From Pipra filicauda (Eukaryota; Chordata; Aves; Passeriformes; Pipridae), in contig NW_024103435.1 of assembly GCF_003945595.2 (NCBI RefSeq), positions 34,441-98,440 on the forward strand: a DNA stretch of 64,000 bases, in the 5' to 3' direction. Both the position numbers and the translations under genes were made by a program. Under the pieces are notes generated by a model that was not told the DNA's origin, ran no database searches, and saw nothing but the letters and a program-made list of their open reading frames with translations. Positions 16,811 through 28,240 of the stretch are shown here, in pieces; positions within the stretch are counted from its first letter, which is position 1, and each line of letters opens with the position of its first letter.

Positions 16811-17231
16811 ACACTGGGAAACCCAAACTGGGAAACCCAAACTGGGAAACCAAGCTGGGAAAACTAAACTGGGAAAATCAAACTGGGAGAACCAGACTGG
16901 GAAACCAAACTGGCATAACCAAACTGGGAGAACCAAAGTGGGAAAACCAAACTGTGAAAAACCAAACTGGGAAAACCAAATTGGGATAACCAAAGTGGGA
17001 TAACCAAACTGGAATAGCCAAACCGGGATAATCGAACTGGGATAACCAAACTGCGATAATCAAACTGGGATCATCAAACTGGGAGAACCAAACTGGGATC
17101 ATCAAACTGGGAAAACCAAACTGGGAGAACCAAACTGGGAGAATCAGACTGGGAAAACCAAACTGGCATAACCAAATTGGGAGAACCAAACTGGGAAAAT
17201 CAAATTGGGAGAACCAAACTGGGAAAACCAA
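16811..17231. repeat. minisatellite of AACTGGGAAAACCA-type units
   Basis: About 27 degenerate copies of a 14-16 bp unit near AAACTGGGAAAACC, with GGATAACC and GGAGAACC variants. The plus strand is purine-rich and the minus strand correspondingly TTGGTTTTCCCAGT. The long minus-strand frame through it (FPVWFSQFG-type peptide) is a repeat translation, not a gene. Confidence 0.92.
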
Positions 17232-18164
17232 AATAGGTTTCTGATTCACCTTTTCCAGCGTCCTTCCAGTGGAACCGGTACGTGCCAGAGGAGGTGCAGT
17301 GGAGCTCACCTGACCCAGCCCCACGGAGGGAGAGGAGCTGCCCTCGTGTGCTCGGGGGTAACCCGACCTCCCGCCCCGGCAGGGACAGGCCAGATGACAC
17401 CCAGCCAGGCTGCCCTGGGCCCTGGCCCAAAGCAGGTCTGATATCAGCCCGTCCCCCTGGCTTGGCTGGCAGCTGCACGGTCCCTGATGGCCTTGTGAGG
17501 GTTTTTACCACATCAGGGTGGCAGCTGAGCGTTTTACCCCTGAACACCCCGGGGCAGCCGCGTGTGACGAGTTCCCCCGTGTGACTGTGGCCCAGGGTGG
17601 GCAGTGCTGGTGCTCACTGCCGGTCACAGGGCCAGGCCAGGCAGCCCAGCAGGGAAAAGCCTGTAAGAACTGGATGCTGGGGAGCAGGAAGAGCTGGGCT
17701 CTTCCCTGGGGGAAGGGACTGGGTGCACCTATGTGGGTGAGCAAAGAGGGGACAGCAACAGGCCCCAGCAACAGCCCCGTGGTCATCAAAGGCAAGGGGA
17801 AAAGTCAGGTCCAAGGTGAACCTGGGGAATCCAAACAACAATTCAGGAACATCTGAACACGGGGGCAGCTGCAGCAAAGCACAGGAAGGAGGTGAAGGCC
17901 CAGCCCTGAGCTCAAGCAGAGTCCCTGTGCCATGGGCAGAGGTGTGGGAAGGTTGCTCAGGGCAGTTAAGGCCTGTTATTGCCCTCAGAGCACTGTCCCT
18001 GGACTTCAGGAGAACACTTCTGTGACACACCAGCTCACCCAAGTCTTGTACCAATGAGGAGTCTCAGCCCACTCTTCAAATTGAGCTCCTTCCCCTCTTG
18101 CCCTGCCTGCCCTAAACCCTCCTGCTCCTGGGATGGTTCTGCTCCCCTGCTGCTCTCCAGGTCC
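17232..18164. other. unique non-coding sequence between two minisatellites
   Basis: No exon or regulatory element recognised. Composition is moderately GC-rich. Confidence 0.45.
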
Positions 18165-18167
18165 AGA

Positions 18168-18544
18168 TGTCTCTCCATCCCTCTGGGTGTCTGATGGTCT
18201 CTCCATCCCCTCTGGATGTCTGATGGTCTCTCCATCCCCTCTGGATGTCTGATGGTCTCTCCATCCCCTCTGGATGTCTGATGGTCTCTTTGTCCCCTCT
18301 GGGTGTCTGATGGTCTCTCCATCCCCTCTGGATGTCTGATGGTCTCTTTGTCCCCTCTGGATGTCTGATGGTCTCTCCATCCCCTCTGGATGTCTGATGG
18401 TCTCTCCATCCCCTCTGGATGTCTGATGGTCTCTCCATCCCCTCTGGATGTCTGATGACCTCTCCATCCCTCTGGATGTCTGATGGTCTCTCCATCCCCT
18501 CTGGATGTCTGATGGTCTCTCCATCCCCTCTGGATGTCTGTGCT
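18168..18544. repeat. 29-bp minisatellite, about 13 copies
   Basis: The unit reads close to TCTGATGGTCTCTCCATCCC plus CTCTGGATG (29 bp). A recurrent variant replaces CTCCATCCCC by CTTTGTCCCC, and one copy carries ATGACC in place of ATGGTC. High identity between copies implies recent expansion. Because 29 is not a multiple of three and the unit lacks stops, a spurious frame spans it on the minus strand. Confidence 0.95.
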
Positions 18545-19835
18545 CTCAGGAACACTCCTCTATCTATGCTGTCCCTGTCCATGGCTGCAGGGAATGGCCA
18601 GAGCAGAGCCATGGGAAGAGTCGGGCAGCAGGAAGAGAGGGCTCTGAGCAAGGGAGGGCAGACAGTTAAGCACAGAGGGATTCACCTCCCTCTCCTCTCA
18701 CTCTCCAGCAGGGGACAGGAAAAATTGCACCACTTCATGAATGTGCCATTTGAAACTAAAGAGGAAAGCCCATTTTTGCTGGGACTTTCTGTTGTGAGAT
18801 GTCCTGAGACATCTCTCCACCTTCTCTCAGTCTCTGGGATGAATCTCTGTGATCCCACTGTCTTAACCTTTCAAAAACACTGCAAGACTTTTCACAAGGA
18901 ATTTTATTTGATTTCTATGCCATTTCCTTCCTTGAGCTTATGTAGTAGATCAATCAATGCTCCCTTTCACAACAGTCTTCATCCAGGTTCATCCCTGCAG
19001 GTGCAACTGCTGCCTTGCTCTTCACACTAACATTGAATTTCTAAAAGCATCACAGGCAGTAATTCTTTTTAGGATCAACGAGGAAGATCTCAGAAATCTT
19101 TGCCAGAGTAGTTCCTTGCTGTGCTGTGAAGCTGAACCAGCTGTGAACCCAGCCATGGGAGTCTCCTTTTGCCAGTTATTTCTCTGATGAGACAAGCCCA
19201 GGACTGGAGGTGCCCAGGCACCAAAGGTGAGGGTCAGACTTCCATGTGGCCTGGTCCGGGCAGGGAAAGATGATGGAGTCACTGTCAGTACTTCAGGGCC
19301 CCTGAAGATGCAAAACTTCATTTTTCAAGTCATCTCAGTTCAAAGCATCCAGTCCTAACAGGTACTAAGTACCCAGAGCTTTCCCTGACACCACTGGAAT
19401 CCCCTGGATGCACATCTCCCAATGCCTGCATGCTGGGAAGACCACTGGGACTCATCTTGGCCCCAATGCGTGTGTGCATGTGAGTCTGAGTGAATGAAAT
19501 CCTTTTGTTTTAACAGAAAATCACCTTCCCCTCTTTTAATGTCTCACACTGATTTTTGTCACCTCGTTGCAACATTATTCCCCACGGCACAGCTGAGTTT
19601 GGAACTGCCCAGGAAAGGCAGAGCCTCTGAACAGGAGCTGGATGATGATCCCAGTTTACAGCTGGTCTCTGGCAGTGCCCAGGAGCTGGTTTTTCTGTCT
19701 TGTTTTGGTGACACACAGTCACACCTGCTCTGGATTTCCACCCCCAAGCACATTCTGCTGCTCTTGGCTGGGCAGACAGGCCGGCTCCGGGTGGAAGGTG
19801 GAGGGACATAGTGAGCAGGTCACTTTTCAGGGGAG

Positions 19836-19872
19836 ATGGATGGAGGGATGACGGATGGATGATGGATCATGG
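19836..19872. repeat. imperfect GGAT tetranucleotide repeat
   Basis: A short run of GATGGATGGAGGGATGACGG type sequence. It is a degenerate simple repeat with no other feature. Confidence 0.6.
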
Positions 19873-21714
19873 AAAGGAGCAGGATAATGTCAGGGGTGTT
19901 GGTACGTCACAGCCAGGCTGGGAGAAGGGAGGAAGGCAGGAGTGGGTGCCACAGATGGATCCTGTGTCAGGGCTGTGATGGATGAGGCAGGACCGTGTTC
20001 TGGGAAGGGCAGACAATGCCAGTGCCAGGAGCTGAGCAGGAGGAAACCAGACCCATGCAGAGGCCCTGGTTAACCCTGCGTTTAGACAGACCTGCTCTGC
20101 TGCTCGGGGGGAAGCTGAAGGGCAAGCAAGTTGCTCGTAGTTTGGGCATTTGCAGAGCCCAGCATGTCCTTGCCAATCTCTTTGAGTGACAGACTCAGAG
20201 CCCGGGGTGGCTCAGAGCTGTGACCATGACAGTGAATGGGTCATCCTCTCATTCATGTGCTCCTCAGCTTCATTCAGCTTGTTTTTCAGACATATCTCAT
20301 TTTACACTCCCCACTCGCTCCTCTCTCTGCACCCGCTGAGTGTGTCCAGTTTGAAGGGGTTGGAACCAGAGTGAAGGTTTCTCCCCCCACAGTGACTGTG
20401 AGGGGGCTGAGCTGTCTGGGCAGCCCATGGTGGAGGAGAGAAGGGGAAACCTCCCATGTTTATCACCTGAAATGTCTGACCTGTGCTCCTCAGTACCCCT
20501 CTGGACTCCCTCTGGCTCCTCCAGGCAGCGACAGTTTCCCAGTCCTCGCTGGTAGAAGGAATGCACCAGTGAGATGCTCCCTTGGCCACCCTTCCCGCTC
20601 CTTCCATGGCAATATTGAAGAACTTGGATCCCACTCCAAACTGGCAGTAGCAGCAAAGTGGGAGCTGCTGATGCAGGAGGGTCAATCCAGCACAGAGAAC
20701 ACTCCCATCAGCCCAGGGAGGGAGAGAGGAAAACTCTAAAGAGCTCCAAAAAGCAGGGAGCGACCAAATAACCCATTAACTGCTGCTGCTCACCTTCTGC
20801 AAGCATATGAAGACAAAATTTCTGGGGTTTGTGCACATGTTCATCTTTCAAAGCTCAATTCAAGTTCTCTGTCCCATATATCTACACTAAAAACCCAGCT
20901 TTCTCTTCCTGGTGTAGTATTTTCCCCTCTATCCATCATCTTCTAAGCAGCTATCTCATGTTCCAGGGGCTTCTCTTGTCCCCATTCCCTTTCTTTATTT
21001 ATTCTGCTGGACAATTTTTCTCTCCTTTGTAGCTTCTGGACATACACCTCATTGATGAGGACACTGAGATCTGCAGTTCGTCTTCTCCGGAAGGGTTTTG
21101 GCCTCCTTCCTGACTCTCTAGGTATGCCTGCAAAAATAGAACCTGTGCATGGCTGACTGATGAGCACATCCCTGAGAAATAAACTTCCCTAAAGAACAAG
21201 CCACAGCCGTCTGCGGCAGAAGCCAAGACACCCTGGCCTTGCCACATGCCACAAAGGTCACCAGACCCAAAGTGCCACCTCAGACAGGACAGAATGCCAG
21301 AAGCAAAGGGCATATAAATCTAATGACTGTCAGCTTAACTATGTCAGCTGATTTCTGAGCTCAACCAGAGGGTGAAAGGAGAAGGATGGCTCCAGGTTCA
21401 CTTTACACGGCTCAATGGATCGAAGCCTCTTTGGAAGTGGGTAGAGCAGCTCCTCAAACGTTGCACTCAGGAAATGTTCATCAACACTCAGCTCTGTGGA
21501 GTATCAGACCAACCATCCCCGGATCCCAGAGCGGGTCAGAAGGTGGCAAGAAAACTGGGAGTCTCCACAGAGCAGCTGAGGCCTGTAGGATTTATTTCTC
21601 TGCTGTATTTATTCAAAAGGGTTGTCATTTGCCACATCACAGTGCCCTGAGCATTGTTTGTAGAGGTGCAAGGTCACAGTGCTCAGACAAGGCTCAGGCA
21701 CAAGTCACAGAATT

Positions 21715-22215
21715 GTGGACTCACAGAGTCCTTTAGGTTGGAAAAGCCCTCTGAGATCACTGAGTCCAACCACTCCCCAGCACTGCCACGTTCACCACTA
21801 ACCCACATCCCCAAGTGCCACATCCATGGGTTTTTGGAACCCTTCCAGGGACGGGGACTCCACCACTGCCCTGAGCAGCCTGGTCAGTCCTGGAGAACCT
21901 GACAGTGCCCTGGCCTGGCAGTTGACATGGAGCTGCAGCCGGGTCACTGATGGTCACCGAGCCACAGAGGGGGCACTGAAGGGGGGGCTCTGCAGGTCCC
22001 CAGTCCCTTCTCCCATCAGGGCTGGCCTGTCTGGAACAGCAGCTGGGAGCAGCCAAGGCTTTTCCACTGAGTCCTATCAACCACCCCACACTCCCTCAAG
22101 GATGCAGGTTTCCCCCTCTCTGATGACCTCTCCCAGGCCTGCATCAGCTTCCTGGAGAAGCCTTTTCCTAATGCCCAACCTGAACCTCCTGAGGTGGAAC
22201 CTGTGGCCATTGCCT
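21715..22215 (-). mobile_element. degraded CR1 LINE fragment, interrupted
   Basis: Starts with CAGAGTCCTTTAGGTTGGAAAAG and GAGTCCAACCACTCCCC, antisense of a CR1 3' end. It continues through AACCCTTCCAGGGACGGGGA at 21,838-21,857. The typical follow-on block, ending near CTAATGCCCAACCTGAACC, reappears at about 22,110-22,200. The middle is diverged or interrupted. Minus orientation. Confidence 0.6.
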
Positions 22216-24569
22216 GTTGTGATTTGGCAGCACCGAGAAGTGTTTGTCCCTGTCCCTTCCGTGACCACCCCTCGCTCTGCTGGCCACACACCTCCCAGTT
22301 CAGCTTTATGATGAGCACACAGAGCTGGTTCATCTCCAACCTGGCATCCACCAGAACCTCTGTGTCCTTTCCAGGCAGGTGGAATATTATGCTGATCCTG
22401 GTCAGTAAACATGAGATGATCATGAAGCTTCTGTGTACAGTTACCAGGACAAAAGTGAAGGAACTTGCTTTCTTTAAAGATGTGGAAATGGATAAAGGAC
22501 TAAAAGGAGCTAACAAACATGAACAGAGCAGAGACCAAGGTGAAGGTGGAGTGACAGTGTTGTCAGCATGGCATGACCTGAAGAAGGGTAAACACTGCTG
22601 AAAGAATTCCTGAGTCAAAAACCATCTTGACAAACCATCTCCCATGAGGCAGCTTTGAATTTGAAGCTTCCAAACCTCAGCATGTCAGAGTCAGGGATTT
22701 AGGATTCCTGGCAACATTCCTCTTCTAATGGTTTTGCTTACCAGAAAGTCTGTCATTAAGGCTGTGTGAGGAATTGCTGCCATGCTGCAGTCTGATATCA
22801 GCTGTCATTAATAGCTGGGCAGCCCTGGCTTATGAAAGGAGCACACTGGATGTGCTCAGAGGGGATACACGCTGTCTCCACCTGCCTTCAGGGAGGAAGG
22901 CACTGTGGGTGATGGAGTTGGTTTGACCTTGCACGGGTGGCATGAAAACGCCCCCCCTGCCAGGGCCACCGGGGCCCTTTGCTGCTCTCGGGGGCCTGGC
23001 TCTGACCCCCAAGGTTTTGTCACAGAGAAAAGTCAGTTTGGAGGGTAAGACAGAAGTTCAGCTGTTCCATCCCTGTGTTGGGGCAGGTTTTCATCTACTT
23101 GGTCTTCAAAATCTCTTGATTTCCTTCCATCTTGATGTTCCAGAACTTCCTGAGGCTTCGGTCTGAGCCAGACTCCAGTGGAGACCCTCACAAACGAGAG
23201 ACCCAGGCATGGGGACCTCCCCACCAAACACAGATGGAAACAAAATACTGGGGTTTTTTCTTCTGTTACCTTAATTTCACAGTGTACTCCCTTCCCAGCT
23301 TCACTCCTGCAGGTCCTGTCGGGTCTCTTGTCCTGAGCAGTTTGAGAAAGGATGTTTGACTGGGCTTTATGTCTTTTCCAACCTGCTCTGTTTGCAAAGC
23401 CAGGTTAAGTGATTAAGTAAGAACTGACAAATATCAGCCCAGGTAGGACACAACAGATTCCTTAAAATGAACAGTGAACAAATGTAGACCAAAAAAAGAT
23501 GAAATGGGTTCGCTCTGCAGCGTTGAGAGGGTGAGAAGGTGTGAAACCTCTGTTTTAAATAATAATGATGGCAAATTAAACCAAAGCTGGGAACAGAGGA
23601 CACACAGATGGGAATTACCATGGAAGCAGTGGAAGGAAAACTATCTGCAGTTCCAGCACAGGCTGCTGAGTATTGCCAGGGAAATACCAGTGCCAGCTTT
23701 TGATCTCAGTTTTTGAGGCCTCCACCAGAGTCTGGGGGACACTGCTCTTTGTCCACGTTCAAGAACAACCTGCTCAAGCAGGAAGATGGGTGGAGATGGC
23801 ACCATGGGCTGTTGAGGGAGGGGAGGGCAAGCTGTATTAAAATAGAGTCAGGGAGGTTTGTTTGCTCATTCCAACAAAAGAGAGATGGGTGAAAAAAACT
23901 ACTAAATACCATAGAAAGGTAAATACCAAGAGAAGGGATGAAGTGGCAGGATGACAAAGGAAATAACTGCCCATAAAGGGAATATCAGAAGATTTTTAAC
24001 ACTCAGATCTGGCCAGAAGAGTGTCCTAGTTAGAATAATAAGGCAGAGGGTCTGACAGAATTCCCATGGATTTATTTTATAATGGAAATGTGTTTCTGCC
24101 ACTCAAATTCAGAGGCCTTTGCTAAGGTCAGGAACGACGTCTGAGAGGACAAATGGCCAGGGGACACTGAGCTCAGAAACTCTTGGCTGCAGCAAATGCC
24201 AGTTGGGAGTGACTTGCTCTGCAGTTATTTTGGCAATTTGTTGTCTGAATGGCCCTTGGACATTCTCTCTCAGTTGCCAAACTGGGGTGAACTTTGTGCC
24301 CAGCACGACAGGGCATCCCCAGCCCAGCCCAGCAGCAGCAATGGAGGGAGCTGTGGGACCTCACTGGAGAGAACCAGGCAGTGTCACCCCAGCTTTGCAC
24401 ACCACCAACATCCCTGCCACCCCTTAGAATGGGAGGTCCCAGTTCTTACCTGCTGCAAGACCTCCACATCCTTTAGGTAGAAACCACAGATTGGTGTTTC
24501 ATCCAAACAGAAACACCACTTTTGTGTGTTTGTCTGTTCTCTGTCAGCCACAGTGGTGATTCTTCCATC

Positions 24570-25025
24570 CCAGGATGTGCTGAGCTGGAAGGGACCCACA
24601 AGGACCATCCAGTCCAACCCTCAGCCCTGCACAGGCCCAGCCCCAGAGTCCCACCCTGTGCCCCAGAGGATCAGCCAAACCCTCCTGGAGCTCTGGCAGC
24701 CTTGGGGCTGTGCCCACTGCCCTGGGGAGCCTGGGCAGTGCCCAACCAGCCCCTGGGGGAAGAACCTTTGCCTGAGATCCAACCTGAGCCTGCCCTGACA
24801 CAGCTCCAGCCATTCCCTGGGTGCTGTCCCTGGCCCCCCCAGAGCAGAGCTCAGTCCCTGCCCCTCCTCTGCCCCTGCCCAGGAAGGTGGAACTGCAGTG
24901 AGGTCTCCCCTCAGTCTCCTCCAGCTGAACACACCAAGTGCCCTCAGTGTCCTCACACGGCTTCAAATCAAGGCCTTTCTCCACCTTCATGTCCCTCCTT
25001 TGGACACTCTCTAAGAGCTGCATAC
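24570..25025 (-). mobile_element. CR1 LINE fragment, long
   Basis: GAGCTGGAAGGGACCCACAAGG followed by CCAACCCTCAGCCCTGCACAGG and then GAACCTTTGCCTGAGATCC is the antisense of a CR1 3' region. It reaches about 450 bp upstream into the end of ORF2 (block near TCAGTCTCCTCCAGCTGAACA). Minus orientation. It is the longest CR1 copy in the window but has no intact frame. Confidence 0.78.
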
Positions 25026-26234
25026 CTCTCTGATTTGTGTGCAGGTACCTGTGCACCTCTCCCTGGCAGCATTTCCCTGGGACCTGCTGGGTGCTTTGGG
25101 GCCTGAGAATCCCCACAGTTGCCTTGGGGTTCACAGCTGTGCTGCCTTGGGATGGAGAAGGTGGAAAGCTGTGCCCCAGGGAGTGTCCCTTCCTCCCTCA
25201 GCCCCTGGCTGGCAATCGGGCTGCCAGCAGAGCTCCTGCCCCCCTGCCCTGTGCCCACTGCCCCTGCTGCAGACTATAAATTACCCATGGCCACTTTTAC
25301 ACCTCACTACAGTTATGCCCAAAAAGCTTCCAGTCCCAGTGGCTCTAGAAGTGGTCAGAGCATCTGCCTGTCCAAACAGGTGTCGATAATAAGGAAATAC
25401 TCCCCTCGGTGAGAGGAATTTTAGAAGCTGTGAGGAGAGGTTGCAGGGGCAGCGTGAAGGCAGCTCTGTTTACCCTCTGACACCCCTGGGCACGTGGTTC
25501 CAAGGACAGGAGCTCTCCCTGCAAACAGATCCCTGGCAGAGCCTGTGCCAAACACAACTGCTACAACGCAGCCCTTGTGCTGTGCCTTTTGGTTAGGAAT
25601 GTTCTGCTGGACCAGGAATTCCCAGGCTGTCCCCTGAGGAGGTGGAAAGCACAGAACTATTGCATGGTTTAACTGGAGAAATGAGCATTCCTGAGGCAAC
25701 CACTGGAAAAATCTTTCTCCAGACTTTAGGACAAAGCACACAAGACCCGACACAGCTGCCCTACAGTCCACAGTCCCTTTCAGAGCTACAGAGAGCACGC
25801 AGAGGCTCTCAGTCATTTCTCGGTGTTTGGTGAGATGCACTGAGCAATTTGGTTGTGAACCAAAGACATCTCAGTGCCACCACACAGAAAAGAAATTCAT
25901 TGTGGGAACAAGCAAACCCAAATAAAAGTCTCTTCATACTCATAAATGAGTGTTTCCTCACACTCCATCATCCCCCAGAGGTGAAGAATTGCCTGGCTTT
26001 GATGGATTTGGATGAAGTGGGAGAAGGGGACACAGTGCCCTGCCAACAGCTCTGTCAGCAGCCCCAGCCCCAGCTTCAGGGCTTGGCTGTTTGTCCTGGC
26101 TCCCTGTGAGTACGGGGGTGAGTCCCCAGCACACACATTCCAGAAGAAACCATCCAGCAGAGCGTCTGCTCCAGCCCATGCCAGAACCCACCTCCCTCTC
26201 ACACTGGTTGTTCTCTGTGTGCTGTGCCCTGCAG

Positions 26235-26485
26235 GAAGGTGAGCTGGCCAAGAGCTGTTTAGATTGAATATTAGGAACAGTTTCTTCACCAAAAGGTTGT
26301 CAGGCACTGGCAGAGGCTGCCCAGGGCAGTGGGGGAGTCACCATCCCTGGAAGTGTCCAAAAAACACGTGGCTATGCTGCTTAGGGACGTGGGTTCCCGG
26401 TGGCTTTGGCAGTGTTGGGTGAATGGCTGAAATCAATGATCTGCGAGGTCTTTTCAGCCTAAATGATTCCATGATTCTGTGTTTT
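26235..26485 (+). mobile_element. CR1 LINE 3' fragment
   Basis: Contains GGCTGCCCAGGGCAGTGGGG, CCATCCCTGGAAGTGTCC and the terminal GAGGTCTTTTCAGCC then ATGATTCCATGATTCTGTG. The terminal octamers are in sense orientation, so the element is on the plus strand. Confidence 0.82.
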
Positions 26486-27989
26486 GTAGTCAAGGGCTGC
26501 TGGGTAGTATGGGAACTTCAGCCTAACCTCTGCTAGTCCTGAGATGTCCCTCCTGCTCCAGGCTTTTTGTCTCCACTGCCACAGGCAAGATCACCTGTTT
26601 GCAGTGGTGTAGGACAGTGTAACCCCATGTTAAAGCTAAGGATTCACCCCTAGAGGAAGAACTGGAGCTGGGGAGTTGTGATTCCATCACAGCCTCCCAG
26701 AACATGCCATGGAAACAGGTCTGTGTTACTGTGCCCTACGGTCTGTGTGGGAAATGTCTCCCCTGGACCATCAATTACAACACACAATCAGCTCCACTGA
26801 GCCAGAGTGTCACAGCACAGTCCTGGCAAACGGCCCTTCCTCCCACTTCTCCCTCATTAGGCTGCTCCTCCCCTGCTTGGTCTTTAATTAGCTTGTCATC
26901 AGCAACTTGGCCTGGGTTGAACACCTCGCATTGTCCCAAATGAAAACATGTAAGACAGATGGGACACCAAAAGCAGCAGGAGAGGAGGGCGAGGAGACAT
27001 GCAAGGCAATCAATATGCGTCTGACTGCAGGGACAGCCTTGCCAGGGGCAGCAGTAAGAGCTCAGCTGGCTTGGACAAACTGGGGGTGTTCAGACTGTAG
27101 GTTGGCTGAGACCAAACGACCTTGTTACAGCAAACCCAACGTAGGTCCAACAGCAGGGAGAGACAAAACCCAGCAAAACCAGTCACCTTGAGGAAAGAAG
27201 CTGTTTATTGTGCCATTGAAGAGCCCAGCCATGATCAACCGGCCCATTTAGCTTGGAGCAGTTTCCCAAGGAAGCATTGCCACACCCCCGACTCCCTGGT
27301 TTTCCCTCCTTCAGAAGCCAACATTTGGCCTCAAATCACCTTTTCCCTGCGTTCTGCAGCGGGCTGTATTCCCTGTGTGCCACCCACGGAGCTCAGCAGA
27401 TGCTCCATGGAGCCAGTGCAAAACATTGAGCCAGTACACGGAAGGAGGGAGAGCAGCAAACATGCTGGACGGGGAGGGCAGCCCATCAAACTGGCACCTG
27501 TTGTCAGGCAGAAGCCAAGGCTTGTGTCAGCCTGCTGCAAATGTTTTCCCTTCGACCCCCGTGACCTTTTCCATCACACTTCGTGAGGCAGACTGCTCCC
27601 ATTAAGTGCCACTCGATCCTCTGCTAATGCAGCAGTTATGAAAGGCCCACAGCACTTGTCACTAGGATAAACACCTCTGCAGCAGAAGGGGCACAGACTC
27701 GCTCTGCCCTCTGCTCCCTCACCTCCCTTTCCTGTTTGCCCAGCACCACTGTCACAGCCTCTGGGTTGGAGCAGGAAAGCTGAGCCTGGCTGAAGCTCTG
27801 ACCTCTGCTCAGGCTCAGCTGCCAGTGCCTGAACGAGCACATGGAGAGAGGCTGGTTTTCTGGTCAGAGAAACGTTCCACTGCAAGGGAGGGGTTCAGGG
27901 TGAAGCACTGGCTGTGCTCCCCTCACCACTGAGCATCACAGGGGCTCCATCAGCTCTGACCAAGACAGGTCCTGCTGCAGCCTTGTTGT

Positions 27990-28240
27990 GCTCAGGAAAA
28001 AAGGTCTCAAGCTGTGCCAGGGGAGGGTCAGCTTGGACAACAGGAGGAATTTCTTCCTGGAAAGGGTGGTCAGGCATTGGAAGGGGCTGCCCAGGGAGGT
28101 GGTGGAGTCCCCTGGAGGTGTCCAAGGAAGGCCTGGCCGTGGCACTCAGTGCTCTGGTCTGGGGGACAAGGTGGGCATTGAGCACAGGGGGGACTCGATG
28201 ACCTCAGAGGTCTTTTCCGCCCTAAATGATCTGTGATTCA
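27990..28240 (+). mobile_element. CR1 LINE 3' fragment
   Basis: CTCAAGCTGTGCCAGGGGAG, GGAAGGGGCTGCCCAGGGAG and GAGGTCTTTTCCGCCC then ATGATCTGTGATTC form the sense 3' portion of a CR1 element in plus orientation. Copies of the same subfamily occur at 37,275-37,548 and 42,535-42,800. Confidence 0.83.

Larger units (their letters stand above)
18545..24569. other. non-coding stretch, no recognised gene
   Basis: Contains a GGAT-type simple repeat near 19,836-19,872 and degraded CR1 sequence at 21,715-22,215. No exon with recognisable similarity was found on either strand. Confidence 0.45.

Noticed and set aside
18006..18651. Minus-strand frames of 172-179 codons (GMERPSDIQRGWRDHQTS type)
   Set aside because: Translation of the 29-bp minisatellite.
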